Source: a virus. Taken from it: DNA of 26,659 bases. Every line of letters begins with the position of its first letter. Within the stretch, counting starts at the first letter, position 1. Shown in pieces: positions 6,928 through 15,542 of this stretch. Where the stretch lies: positions 1-26,659 of the IMG/VR virus record IMGVR_UViG_3300021134_000257; one strand, given 5' to 3'. A program made the translations under genes and the position numbers. Below the pieces are notes generated by a model. The model was not told the DNA's origin and made no database searches. It saw nothing but the letters and a program-made list of their open reading frames with translations.

Positions 6928-8265
6928 TGGAAGTTGTGGTGTTGGACTTAAAGAAGAAAGAACACCGGACGAATCTAGTATTGCATAGTATCCGTTATAT
7001 ATTTCTTGCCCATTAGAAACACCGCCAAAAATAAACAAATAATCAATTGAGTCAATAGTTACTACACTTAGAGAAGGAGTGACATCTGTTGAAAGAAGGT
7101 TAAATGCAGGAAAAGAAAATCCTTGAATTGTCCCGCTATTATTGTATGTAAGTTGAAGTGATTGCCATGTTCCCATAGTACCGTCTTGAGGAAAAGAAGC
7201 AGAATAAAGAGTTCCAGATGGTCCTATTGCATATAAAACAGAACAAGAAGGAGCAAATGTAATAGCAACTTTGTATTCTGGAAGAGGAGCGCCTTTTGAC
7301 CAAAGCCCGACTTCTCCAGTAAGATACTCTGCAAAATAAACATCATTTGTTGTAACTACTCCAGTATTTGAAGTAGATGCTGCATTTATTGCAGCAGTTG
7401 AATTTGAAGATGTGATGTTAGTAACTACAACATAAGTGGATGCATTTACAAATTGCGCGTCAGTTGAAGTTGTTAAAGAAATAAAAGAACCAACCGGATA
7501 GACTCCAGTGTTTCCAAATACAAATTGACATCCTAAAAGATAATTGTTTACTGCATCAACACTTGTGTATGAAATAGTAGTTGAATTAGAACCATCAAAT
7601 AAGATTGCATTTCCACCGAGTGTAGAAAAGTTAGCAATGTCAACAACGCTAATAATTCCATCATTAGAAGTAAATGAAGTTATTGTTGAAGAAGTAATAG
7701 TAACGCTATGAAAAGTTGTAGTTGTAAGTGACGCAGAAGGAATCATCGAACTATTCATTGAATAAAACGGCCCTGGAAGATACTCATTTCCATCAGTCCA
7801 GTTTGAAGATGGAAGTGCATTAAGTATTTCTTTTGGAATTGTCAAAGAATAAGAACTTACACCGTCAGGATAATAATGACCACCAGATGAAGTAGAACCT
7901 TGAAGAGATACGGTGACATCACAAGATGAAGAATAGTTATTCATAGTTGCATTGCTATTTGTAGCAAGTTGTAAATATGAAATTGGAATTCTAAGACGAG
8001 AACCACTAAATACGTTGATTCCATCAAGAGATTGCGCAATAGAAAAGTTTGTTATTCCATCTATTTGAGCCCAACCTGAAAAAGAAGTATTTGCAAATGG
8101 CCCACCAAATCCCATTGTTACTCCAGATGTTGAAGTAGTGAATCTTGGTATTGTGCCGTCAGAATAAGAAGAAACTAATGTGTGAACAGAAAGTTCTTGA
8201 TTTATGTCTGTAGAACTTATACCGTTAGTTTGCGGTACTGAATGCCAAGTATTTAATGTAGGCAT
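6925..8265 (-). CDS. adhesin-like tail-tip protein with kelch-like C-terminal part
   Basis: A 446-residue protein. The N-terminal half shares landmarks with its upstream neighbour: an early ELSVHTLVSSYSDGTIPRF segment, then CDVTVSLQGSTS, PDGVSSY and SLTIPKEILN, against QFLSVHN, CDVYVTLQGDT, PDGVVYA and YIPAEWLP there. The C-terminal third has beta-propeller-like phrases: WSKGAPLPEYKVAITF, GTWQSL, DYLFIFGGVSNGQEIYNGYY and SSLSPTPQLP. The last phrase ends at TGA just where another kelch blade would begin, so the gene may be cut short (see the TGA entry). ATG 8265 overlaps the previous stop (TAATG). It is probably a tail-tip surface protein for host contact; this is inferred from fold hints and location. 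Confidence 0.65.
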   Translation of the reverse strand: MPTLNTWHSVPQTNGISSTDINQELSVHTLVSSYSDGTIPRFTTSTSGVTMGFGGPFANTSFSGWAQIDGITNFSIAQSLDGINVFSGSRLRIPISYLQLATNSNATMNNYSSSCDVTVSLQGSTSSGGHYYPDGVSSYSLTIPKEILNALPSSNWTDGNEYLPGPFYSMNSSMIPSASLTTTTFHSVTITSSTITSFTSNDGIISVVDIANFSTLGGNAILFDGSNSTTISYTSVDAVNNYLLGCQFVFGNTGVYPVGSFISLTTSTDAQFVNASTYVVVTNITSSNSTAAINAASTSNTGVVTTNDVYFAEYLTGEVGLWSKGAPLPEYKVAITFAPSCSVLYAIGPSGTLYSASFPQDGTMGTWQSLQLTYNNSGTIQGFSFPAFNLLSTDVTPSLSVVTIDSIDYLFIFGGVSNGQEIYNGYYAILDSSGVLSSLSPTPQLP

Positions 8266-9569
8266 TATGACGCAGAAATCGGGGCATTTGCCGCATTATA
8301 AGAAAGTGAAATTGTTGAAGAAATACCAGCACCTGGATAAGACCATACAGTATTAGAGTTTGCAAACATCCCAATTGCATCAATGTAATGTATTTCTCCA
8401 TTTGCAAGATTACCAGTTGCTGGAAGCACATTAACAATAATTTTTGCGAGAACAGCATTTGCTGGCGCAAGAGCATTGGCATTGTAAGTTGGAGTAAATG
8501 TATTTGCAGAAGTCTCAGCGGTAAGAGTTCCTTGAGAAGTTGTAATAAGAACTTGCGCTCCTGTGTACCATTCAATGTCAACTCTAATGTTTCTTAAAGT
8601 ACTTGCTGGTGCAACATACGCAACAGCAGAATAGTGTGAACCTGATGTTACTGGAATGTATTGAATTCCAGTTGATGTGTTAGTAAGCGCGGTGCTAATT
8701 TTTGCAGAAGAAGGAGTTCCAGAAATAGTTAGTTTAGCAGAATGCGTTCCATTGTACGCAAGTGTTGTTGAAGTGGCTACACTTCCTCCAGTTGCAGTAA
8801 ACGTTCCAATGCTACTTTCAAAACTTGCATCATCTCTGCAAAGAAGATTGAAAGGAGCAGAAGGATATTTTGCTGCCCATTCTTGCACTGAGCTAATTAA
8901 ATTATTTCCATTGTATTGGTATCTTTTATGTAGAGCGCCGTTACCTTCATAAACATTTGTAAGATTTGAAGTACTTGCAATTGCAGTTTGAAGAGTTGAA
9001 TACATACGAATTGCGTAGCCGTAACTGTGAGATGTCCAACCAGTACCGTTGTACGTATATGCTCCAGTAGAATCGGTTGAATGAGTAAGAACTACGTCAT
9101 TAATGCTTGGAACAATGCAAGGAGCAGTTGAAACTGGAGTAAAAACAATGTTGTAATACGTGTACGAAGACATTGAATAGTTTAATGGGAATCCAGTAGT
9201 TGGGATTGTATTTTGCCCGCCACTTGGTAGCCATTCTGCTGGAATGTAACAAGAAGCATACACTACACCGTCAGGTCCTCCTCCAGTATCTCCTTGAAGA
9301 GTTACGTAAACGTCACATCCGGCATTTGTTGTTCCAAGTGCAACTGCAATCCATCCTAGATTAAGTGAACTTCCAACATTTGAAGTCTCAAATCTATAGG
9401 AAAGTTGTCCATTTGTTCCTAAAGAATCTGTTTGACTGGCAGCCGTAACAGTATTGATAAGAGAGCCGGCGTACGTAAATGTTGCATTGTGAACCGAAAG
9501 AAATTGATTAACTTGTCCAGAAAGAGTAGCTTGGCCAGCAGTTGCTGAAGACCATGAAGGAGTAGTCAT
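8265..9569 (-). CDS. adhesin-like tail-tip protein with carbohydrate-binding-like domain
   Basis: Starting at ATG 9569 (TAATG overlap with the previous stop) this encodes 434 residues from MTTPSWSSATAGQ. A TTG 63 bases upstream is in frame but lacks a binding site and would overlap the previous gene. The N-terminal domain is paralogous to that of the next gene (QFLSVHN, CDVYVTLQGDTGG, PDGVVYA, YIPAEWLP). From about residue 246 comes a segment DDASFESSIGTF, GGSVATSTTLAYNGTHSAKL and later YIDAIGMFAN. This is the layout of jelly-roll carbohydrate-binding modules of the CBM4/9 type (N-terminal FE-s strand, G.....G..S.kl, final iDdv-like strand). Likely role: binding of host cell-surface polysaccharide from the tail tip. 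Domain call is by pattern. Confidence 0.65.
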   Translation of the reverse strand: MTTPSWSSATAGQATLSGQVNQFLSVHNATFTYAGSLINTVTAASQTDSLGTNGQLSYRFETSNVGSSLNLGWIAVALGTTNAGCDVYVTLQGDTGGGPDGVVYASCYIPAEWLPSGGQNTIPTTGFPLNYSMSSYTYYNIVFTPVSTAPCIVPSINDVVLTHSTDSTGAYTYNGTGWTSHSYGYAIRMYSTLQTAIASTSNLTNVYEGNGALHKRYQYNGNNLISSVQEWAAKYPSAPFNLLCRDDASFESSIGTFTATGGSVATSTTLAYNGTHSAKLTISGTPSSAKISTALTNTSTGIQYIPVTSGSHYSAVAYVAPASTLRNIRVDIEWYTGAQVLITTSQGTLTAETSANTFTPTYNANALAPANAVLAKIIVNVLPATGNLANGEIHYIDAIGMFANSNTVWSYPGAGISSTISLSYNAANAPISAS

Positions 9570-10102
9570 TACCAAGCCACCGCGTAAAGAGAAAGTTGAA
9601 GAGAAAGAACTAAACTTTGTCCGACTGGCCAAGTAACTGTAGGATTAAATGCTGCATGGTCTAGCATATCTCCTGAGTTTGCTTGGTTTTCAGCAAGAAC
9701 AAAAACTCCAGCTTCAGTTAAAACATAGTCAGTATTTGAATTATTTATTGGAAATTGAAATTGCCATACAGCTTGTCCTGGATTTGAACCTACTGCTGAA
9801 ATGTATCCAGAAGCAGATGCAGTAGTACGACTAAGTTCTTGTTTAAGTTGCGTGTCTGAAATGGCTGGTGGAATTGTGTACACATCTCCAATGCCAATTG
9901 CACCGTAAATTGGAGTAATTATGTAAGGAGAAGTTCCAATGTCTGCGGCAATATCTTGCACTCCAAGATATGCTATTGCAGCAGCAACGTCAGAAAGTCC
10001 AGCAGTACAAATAGTATTGTCTTCCTCCCACATACCAGTTCGTATCTTGCCATCAAATGTCTCTACTTTAAGTTTTCCGTGGAAGTTTAGTCCTGCGTTC
10101 AT
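9569..10102 (-). CDS. tail-tip / fibre-connector protein
   Basis: From ATG 10102 the product is 177 residues (MNAGLNFHGKLKVETFDGKI). ATG 10108, two codons upstream, is also in frame. I prefer 10102 because AAGG lies nine bases upstream and it makes a four-base ATGA overlap with the previous stop. The sequence has a YIITPIYGAIGIGDVYTIPP segment, then DTQLKQELSRT, then YVLTEAGVFVLAENQANSG and MLDHAAFNP. The combination of a 'GiG..yt.P...d..L..El.Rt' block with '..EaG.F.......g.ml.ha.F.P' is common in phage proteins that join fibres to the tail tip. I do not recognise a specific named family. Its position between the hub region and the adhesin genes supports a structural tip role. Confidence 0.6.
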   Translation of the reverse strand: MNAGLNFHGKLKVETFDGKIRTGMWEEDNTICTAGLSDVAAAIAYLGVQDIAADIGTSPYIITPIYGAIGIGDVYTIPPAISDTQLKQELSRTTASASGYISAVGSNPGQAVWQFQFPINNSNTDYVLTEAGVFVLAENQANSGDMLDHAAFNPTVTWPVGQSLVLSLQLSLYAVAW

Positions 10103-10425
10103 TGCCATGCACCTTGTATGTAAGTAGTTCCATCATTATAAGTAGCTAAATTAGTTCTAGCAGTAATAACAATATTATCCATCATAATCATACCGTCTGA
10201 AGATGTTTGAAAAGTATACAGCACATCAGGAGAGTCTGCAGCAACTGTAGGGTCTGTATTTGAGTTTATTTGGTCATTAAGTGCGCCAATTGCATCAGCA
10301 ATTGTGTACGCTCTTTGGCCAGTTGCTGGAGTGTAGTACTGAACTGGAGAGTTTGGTTGCAATGCTGTAAAACCAGATGTTGAAAATGAAAGTGACAAAG
10401 AAGCATTTATTGAAATTATAGCCAT
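10099..10425 (-). CDS. small tail-tip protein of unknown function
   Basis: A 108-residue protein beginning MAIISINASLSLSFSTSGF. ATG 10425 overlaps the stop of the hub-like gene (TAATG) and its own TGA overlaps the next start, so it is coupled at both ends. The sequence contains QRAYTIADAIGALNDQIN (helical) and MIMMDNIVITARTNLATYND, with no cysteine or catalytic motif. I do not recognise a family. Size, coupling and location between a hub-like protein and a fibre-connector-like protein suggest a minor tail component; nothing more can be said from sequence. Confidence 0.6.
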   Translation of the reverse strand: MAIISINASLSLSFSTSGFTALQPNSPVQYYTPATGQRAYTIADAIGALNDQINSNTDPTVAADSPDVLYTFQTSSDGMIMMDNIVITARTNLATYNDGTTYIQGAWQ

Positions 10426-11951
10426 TAGTGCAGCACTCTAATCCCTGTCACAGAGCATTTTCTGTACCCACCTTGAGTAACATTTATTGTTTGTTGAGTA
10501 ATCATGTATTGAGCGTATAAACCTGGAGCAAAGTTTCTTTGCGAGTCAAGAAGAAGACTGCTATCTAATATAAATAGTTGACCTGCTCTCCAAAGTCCAA
10601 TCCATTCTTCATTTGTTGTAAAAACAATTTTTTCTTGCGGGTGACCGTATTCTGCAAGTTCTCTTGTTGCTCTTTGATATGCTCCAGCAGTAGTACTAAT
10701 TGATTGCTGGTTGACAACAATTGCAAATATGCCTTTATTGAGCCCTCCAATTGCATTCTGGGACTGCTTTAAATCTGCTTGTGCGGTAATAGTTGAACGA
10801 TATCTATACCACAAATGAATCACAGAACCAGTGGTTGGAATTGTGCCATAATTAGGCGTAACTTTTAAAGACCAAGTTCCATCATTATTTTGAGCAATTG
10901 TCCATGTATCTGTGACTGGAGTTACTCCATCAAAAATAGATATGCTTTGTTGCACGCCATTAACAGTGATTGCTGGAAGAACTGTCTTTTTTAGAGTTTG
11001 AGTTGTGACTGCTCTTGCTGAAGTATCTGGAACATAAGAAAGACGCCAATTTGAAGTTTGACCGTCTCCAACATAAGAATTAGTAGGCGGTTTCTTTAAA
11101 GTTGTTGAGTGAGTAATTGAACCGCCAACAACAAGTGCTCGATTGTAGAGAGAACTACCGTCAAATTCGTATTGAAGTCCTGCTCCTTGGTCTATGTGAC
11201 ATTCGTAATAAGAAAGATATCCTTCAACAGTAGGCTTGTCTGTGACAACAACTCCAGAGTCATACGCTTGTTGCTGGTCATAATAATGAAGATTTAATTG
11301 ACTATCTACGTACCAACCGTAAGCACTTTGAGAAGAAGCCATTTTTGATACTTTTTGAAGAGCAGAAGTCAAGTTTTGATAATGAATAACAGTACGTGGA
11401 AGAATAGGTCCAGGTTCAACAAATCCTCCATCGCTAACAAGAGATGCGTTAATTCCACAATTTGCTTTTTTAACTAAATCAACAACTGCATTTCCCATTG
11501 AAATACCTTCAAATGTTCCTTGAACAATTGCAGCATTAGCATATCCACTAAAGTCTACACAACTTAAAGCCCATTCTGCTTCTGTAGGAGAGTTTATGTA
11601 AAGTGTTTGCGTCTGAACATATCCATAAAAAAGAGTAGCATTATCATCAGCATCTTGAGGAAGTGCTCCTTGGCCAAGATAATAATTGTACGCAGTTTGG
11701 TCAAAAAGTTTTACTACTGAAAATGATGGAAAAACAAAACTTGGAGAAACTTTTAAGTTTGGTGGAACTCCGGTTGAATAGTTTGCATCAACAATAGAAA
11801 TTGTAGCCGTGTCGCCTTGACGACCAAAGTTTTGTGATACTGATATGCCATTTTGTCCACCTTGATATGCAAGATAGTGTCCATAATCAACTGTTGCGCT
11901 GTTAGGAGGTGTGATAAAACACGAAAGCTGCGGAGCAAGAGTGGCAGTCAT
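10425..11951 (-). CDS. tail hub / baseplate-like minor tail protein
   Basis: A 508-residue protein coded directly after the tape measure with a TAATG overlap (ATG 11951). In siphoviruses the genes after the tape measure form the distal tail (Dit) and hub/tail-associated proteins. Here the N-terminal 200 residues have GHYLAYQGGQNGISVSQNFG, FYGYVQTQTLYIN and WALSCVDFSGYAN, followed by NAVVDLVKKANCGINA and AYGWYVDSQLNLHYY. This order (strand 'f.G.v......... v.c.D....l', helix, then a W-v-d..g.lh strand) is that of gp27/gpD-like hub folds. The C-terminal part has TRELAEYGHPQEKIVFTTNE and ends YRKCSVTGIRVLH, which fits the final hub barrel. No peptidase or lysozyme motif is visible. Role: ring at the distal end of the tube, holding the fibres. 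Family level is inferred. Confidence 0.7.
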   Translation of the reverse strand: MTATLAPQLSCFITPPNSATVDYGHYLAYQGGQNGISVSQNFGRQGDTATISIVDANYSTGVPPNLKVSPSFVFPSFSVVKLFDQTAYNYYLGQGALPQDADDNATLFYGYVQTQTLYINSPTEAEWALSCVDFSGYANAAIVQGTFEGISMGNAVVDLVKKANCGINASLVSDGGFVEPGPILPRTVIHYQNLTSALQKVSKMASSQSAYGWYVDSQLNLHYYDQQQAYDSGVVVTDKPTVEGYLSYYECHIDQGAGLQYEFDGSSLYNRALVVGGSITHSTTLKKPPTNSYVGDGQTSNWRLSYVPDTSARAVTTQTLKKTVLPAITVNGVQQSISIFDGVTPVTDTWTIAQNNDGTWSLKVTPNYGTIPTTGSVIHLWYRYRSTITAQADLKQSQNAIGGLNKGIFAIVVNQQSISTTAGAYQRATRELAEYGHPQEKIVFTTNEEWIGLWRAGQLFILDSSLLLDSQRNFAPGLYAQYMITQQTINVTQGGYRKCSVTGIRVLH

Positions 11952-14890
11952 TAGTGTGTAAGAACTACACCAGCCTGTGGAAGTACCGTAGAATTAAGGT
12001 GCTTACCAAGAGCATTTGAGAAGTCGTTAAGAGAACCGTACACTGCTCCACTTACATTGACATTTACAATAGTTGTTCCGCCTTTTGAACCGCCAGTGCT
12101 TGAATATACTGGAGAAACTACTTTTTTATTTGTAAGATTTTTCATTTGGTTTGGAGTAAGAACAGTTTCTCCAGCTTGAAGAAGCGCTGGCACTTCTTGT
12201 CCAGGGTACCCTTGCACAACTCCACCTGTGTGGAAAGGCCATAGTTTTCCTACAAAATTGACAACCGTATTTAATCCAGGTATTTTATTTAAGACTGTCT
12301 TAAATGCATCCCAAACTTTTGATGCTGCATTTGTTATTCCTTTTGCAATACTTTCAATAATGTTAGTTCCAAAAGAAACCATGTCGCTTAATACTCCGCC
12401 TAGAAAGCTAAGAATTTTTGAACCAAGCGAGCCAAAGAAACTAAGAATTTTACCAAGTGCGCTAAGCACCGTCCCAACTGCTTTTTCAACAGAAGGACCG
12501 ATGGCTTCCCAAATCTTTTTCCATACTTCCCAAAGAAGTGTAATTCCTGCAACAATAAGTGCAATTGTAGCAATAAGTGGTAATAAAAGAATTCCAAGTG
12601 CAACCATTGCAATTTTCACAACTGCAACAATTAAATCAAAAATAGGCTTAAGAAGCTTCCATGCATCATCCCATATTTTTACAAAGAAATCTGCAACGTC
12701 TTTTGCAACTGTTTTAATTACTCCCCAAACAGTTGTCCAGTGTTTTACTAATTCGTACACTGCAAGTACTACGAGTGCTATAACGGCAATCACTGCAAGA
12801 ATTGGCCAAGTAACAGCCCAAATAGATGCGGCAAGTCCTACATTTGCAGTTTCTGCTGCTCCAGCAGCAATTGTTTCTCCTCCAAGCGCAGTATCTACAA
12901 TAGCAGTGTTTGCCGCCATAGTATCTTGTGCAACCTCTACTTCTCCGTTAGAAACAACAAGAGCTTCATTCATTGAAATCTGCTCAGTTATTTTTCCAAT
13001 AACTTTTTTGACTCCGTCAGAAACTGCTTTAAAGCCATCTCCTAAATTCTTAAATGCAGTTGTTGTTGCTCCTACTACTTTATTGCCAGCCCACATTATA
13101 GTTACAAAAAGACCAATACCTCCAACAACTTCCATAACAACTTTTACTAAATCTTTGTTTTTCCCAACAAAATCAGCAACTGGCTTTAAGACAGCGGCAA
13201 TGCTTCCAACAATTTTTTCCATAATTGGAAGAAACGCATTTCCAAGTTCAATGCGCACCGCAGTAATTGCATTATGCATTTTTGTCATTGAAGCTTCGTA
13301 AGTACTATTAGCTTTTCTAGCAGCTTCTTGAATTGCTTTTTGATTTTCAATTGATTTAGCTGCTTTGTCGTACCCGGCGCCTCCAGCAAGAATTGTTGGA
13401 AGAAGAGCTTTTGCTTGAGTACCGAAAAGAATTGTTGCAATACGAAGTTGGTCAGACTGGTTTTTCATTGCAGCAAGTTTTGGCCCTACTTGTTCAATAA
13501 CTCCTTTAATGCCGACAAACTTTCCACTTGAGTCAAACAGTTTTACATTTAATTGCGCTAATTCATTTTGTACAGGAGTGAGTTTTAATGCATTAAGTGT
13601 TTTTACGGACTCACCACTTTGAGTAATAAGTGTTTTAATTGACTTTAAGTATCCTGCGTATGCAGGACTGGTCTTAGAATATGATTTTATTTGCGCATCA
13701 AATGCTGCTGCACTCATACTACCGTGAGTATATGCAGTAGCCATTGCTTGTAATGAAGATGGAAGTGACTTAATAGCGTTATTGATTTCTCCTACTGTTG
13801 GCACCGTCGCTCTACCTGTTTTTAGCAATGTGTTAAGCATACTATTAAGAGCTTGCGATGACCTCTTTGGGTTCATTCCATGCTCAGTCATGTCTAGCAT
13901 CAAAGAAGTTGTATCTTTAATGCTTGGAGCAAGAATTCCTAATTGACCCTTCATACGAGTTATCTGTTGTGTGACCGCAGACATTCCTTGGCCAGTAAGA
14001 CGGCCTACGTTATAAAGTTCGCTTTCAGCAGTGGCAGCATCTTTCACATTTAATTGATACTGTTGCATAATTTTTGCAAGGTTAGTTGTGACCGTTGCAA
14101 GAGGCTGCCCAGATGCTGCTGCGCCTTCAGCAGCAACTTTCATAAAATCTACGGCGTCTTTAGCAGTTAGTGTGTGTTTTGTAAGTGTACTTAATTGACC
14201 AGCAACGGAACCGTAAGAACTTGCAATTGTTTGAGCACTAAAAATAGAACTTTCTGACATGTTCAAGAAAGATTGACCTATTTTGTCTGCCGCTTCCATT
14301 GGAAGATTAGCACTATTAGCAATTTTAATTACAGATTGTTGGTATTCTGCCGCTGCTTTTGCTGATTCATAACCAATACCAATAATTGCAGCAGTAACAA
14401 TTGCTGCTTTTGGACCAATTGAGTTTAATTTATCTACAGTTGATGTTCCTCCACCTACGCCTTCTGCTTGCGCTTGTAAGTTTAATGCATCGGTGTGGAC
14501 TTTTGTGGCAGCAGCGGCATCAAGTTCTGCTTTGTTAACCATTTGAAGAGTAGCCATGTACTCTTTAGACACAGCAATTTGCGCTTCTTTAGCTGCTATG
14601 TCGCCTTGTGATGCTTGCTCTGAAATTGTTTTGAACTCTGCAGTTACTGTATTAAGACGTTCTTGAGCAGTAATAAGTTCTTGTTGTTGTACATTTGCAA
14701 GTCCTCCAGCTATTTCAACATCATTAAGCGCCGTCGTCATAATTGTTCCGGATTGTTCCGCCGCATCTCCGGCAAGACCAAAATAATTACGAAGTTTTTG
14801 TATTTGCTCGTTTGCAAGACCGAACTGCTCTACAATGTTTTGAGTTGCTTCAATACCAAGAAGAAGTGTGAGGTCTTTAGTTAATGCCAC
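11951..14890 (-). CDS. tail tape measure protein
   Basis: A 979-residue protein starting at GTG 14890, with AAGG eight bases upstream. It sets tail length and is ejected with the DNA. Evidence: it lies right after the overlapping chaperone frames and is the longest gene. The helical N-terminal region is followed by a TP901-type core (around residue 186: SVIKIANSANLPMEAADKIG). Two hydrophobic segments follow, at about 684-715 (IWAVTWPILAVIAVIALVVL) and 747-780 (VAVVKIAMVALGILLLPLIA), which may cross the host membrane. Near the C-terminus (about 885) comes WPFHTGGVVQGYPGQEVPAL then LQAGETVL, a hallmark of tape measure proteins. The C-terminal TTIVNVNVSGAVYG segment probably binds the hub. Predicted tail length is about 147 nm. 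No lytic domain is seen. Confidence 0.93.
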   Translation of the reverse strand: MALTKDLTLLLGIEATQNIVEQFGLANEQIQKLRNYFGLAGDAAEQSGTIMTTALNDVEIAGGLANVQQQELITAQERLNTVTAEFKTISEQASQGDIAAKEAQIAVSKEYMATLQMVNKAELDAAAATKVHTDALNLQAQAEGVGGGTSTVDKLNSIGPKAAIVTAAIIGIGYESAKAAAEYQQSVIKIANSANLPMEAADKIGQSFLNMSESSIFSAQTIASSYGSVAGQLSTLTKHTLTAKDAVDFMKVAAEGAAASGQPLATVTTNLAKIMQQYQLNVKDAATAESELYNVGRLTGQGMSAVTQQITRMKGQLGILAPSIKDTTSLMLDMTEHGMNPKRSSQALNSMLNTLLKTGRATVPTVGEINNAIKSLPSSLQAMATAYTHGSMSAAAFDAQIKSYSKTSPAYAGYLKSIKTLITQSGESVKTLNALKLTPVQNELAQLNVKLFDSSGKFVGIKGVIEQVGPKLAAMKNQSDQLRIATILFGTQAKALLPTILAGGAGYDKAAKSIENQKAIQEAARKANSTYEASMTKMHNAITAVRIELGNAFLPIMEKIVGSIAAVLKPVADFVGKNKDLVKVVMEVVGGIGLFVTIMWAGNKVVGATTTAFKNLGDGFKAVSDGVKKVIGKITEQISMNEALVVSNGEVEVAQDTMAANTAIVDTALGGETIAAGAAETANVGLAASIWAVTWPILAVIAVIALVVLAVYELVKHWTTVWGVIKTVAKDVADFFVKIWDDAWKLLKPIFDLIVAVVKIAMVALGILLLPLIATIALIVAGITLLWEVWKKIWEAIGPSVEKAVGTVLSALGKILSFFGSLGSKILSFLGGVLSDMVSFGTNIIESIAKGITNAASKVWDAFKTVLNKIPGLNTVVNFVGKLWPFHTGGVVQGYPGQEVPALLQAGETVLTPNQMKNLTNKKVVSPVYSSTGGSKGGTTIVNVNVSGAVYGSLNDFSNALGKHLNSTVLPQAGVVLTH

Positions 14891-14892
14891 TC

Positions 14893-15201
14893 TTAGTACC
14901 TTTGCTTGCCTTTGTTAAGTTCAGCGTCCTGCTTGGCGCGCTGCCTATTTTCTTCATTGGCAATCACATTTATAATTGTAATATAGTCTTGAACTTCTTT
15001 AAGCGGTCTTAGCTTTAATGTTTCAAAGTTAAGACCTACGCGCTCATAGAGCGCATTTTCAATTAGAAACTTCTGTAGAGACGGATGCTCCGCCGAGACT
15101 TTCATTCCCATTATCGCGGCTCTCACCGCCGTCACGAAATTGAATCTCATCTTCTCCAGAACGAGGCTTAGAAGCTTCGTTAATTCTTTCATAGATGTCA
15201 A
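14893..15201 (-). CDS. tail assembly chaperone, frameshift extension (T-like part)
   Basis: This frame overlaps the end of the first chaperone frame by at least 140 bases and is +1 relative to it. It is open from about 15240 to TAA 14893, four bases before the tape measure start. The given start is a TTG with no binding site, so the product is almost certainly made only as an extension of the first protein after a ribosomal frameshift. The segment FLIENALYERVGLNFETLKL, then RPLKEVQDYITIINVIANEE and a charged tail, matches the pattern of second chaperone domains (helix, 'r.Gl...l...p..ev.dy..i...e'). In lambda the equivalent gpGT fusion recruits tube protein onto the tape measure. With a slip at 15106-15109 the fusion would have about 204 residues. 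Confidence 0.75.
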   Translation of the reverse strand: MTSMKELTKLLSLVLEKMRFNFVTAVRAAIMGMKVSAEHPSLQKFLIENALYERVGLNFETLKLRPLKEVQDYITIINVIANEENRQRAKQDAELNKGKQRY

Positions 15202-15508
15202 TAAAAACTGCCTGTGGAAGGCGACTAATTGAATTGTGCTTTAATTTGGCTGGTGTAAGTGGTAAGTCATTTCCTTCTTCATCAGTAAGATTCCAATCAA
15301 CAATTGCACGGTAAACTAGTTCGTTTTGATACGCAATAGTGTCTGGTTCTGCTGTAAGATTATTGCCACTCATTGACATTTTACCAAGAAGTGCTCTTTG
15401 AGCTGCTTCATAGTCCTCTGCCGTAAGTGATGTTTTTATGTCAATCCAAAATCCTTTTGCGACAATTATTCGCTCAGGTTCGTTGAACAGTGATAAAAAT
15501 CCTGCCAT
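15059..15508 (-). CDS. tail assembly chaperone, first frame (G-like)
   Basis: A 149-residue protein from ATG 15508, which follows AGAGGAAG at a good distance. The central part, ELVYRAIVDWNLTDEEGNDL then PLTPAKLKHNSISRLPQAV, is the hallmark of actinophage tail assembly chaperones ('AiVdWNLtDe.G..lPlTp....i..lP..v'). The last 30 residues (GEDEIQFRDGGESRDNGNES and onward) are low-complexity, as expected for the linker at which the ribosome changes frame. The gene lies between tail tube and tape measure, the invariant position for this pair. It binds the tape measure during assembly and is not part of the virion. It is expressed both alone and, after frameshifting, as a longer fusion. Confidence 0.85.
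   Translation of the reverse strand: MAGFLSLFNEPERIIVAKGFWIDIKTSLTAEDYEAAQRALLGKMSMSGNNLTAEPDTIAYQNELVYRAIVDWNLTDEEGNDLPLTPAKLKHNSISRLPQAVFIDIYERINEASKPRSGEDEIQFRDGGESRDNGNESLGGASVSTEVSN
15106..15109 (-). other. candidate +1 slippery site GGGA in the chaperone overlap
   Basis: In the first frame the codons read AAT GGG AAT GAA; moving forward one base places the Gly tRNA on GGA, which an anticodon able to read both codons pairs perfectly, and the second frame then reads ATG AAA GTC. It lies about 50 bases before the first-frame stop. An alternative is the T5 run near 15207-15212 (GCA GTT TTT ATT), where a -2 slip keeps Phe pairing. No canonical -1 heptamer could give the required frame. Experimental proof is lacking. 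Confidence 0.3.
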
Positions 15509-15542
15509 ATAAATCTTCCTCTATCTTGTTGTCGGTTGTGTC

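Noticed and set aside
6883-6928. 15-codon frame starting at the ATGA overlapping the TGA at 6925
   Set aside because: The ATGA overlap looked like a coupled start, but this frame closes at TAG after 15 codons and cannot lead into the 288-residue frame.
8225-8581. Minus-strand 118-codon frame overlapping the two adhesin-like genes
   Set aside because: Leu/Gln-rich composition typical of a shifted reading of beta-rich coding DNA; no ribosome binding site and no room outside the real genes.
9570-9632. TTG-started N-terminal extension of the 434-residue adhesin-like protein
   Set aside because: It would overlap the previous gene by 64 bases and has no binding site, whereas ATG 9569 sits in the TAATG overlap seen at neighbouring genes.
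12228-13301. Plus-strand open frame of 357 codons opposite the tape measure gene
   Set aside because: It is antisense to a well-supported gene, has a low-complexity Thr/Ala/Ile/Pro composition typical of a mirror frame, and resembles no family.
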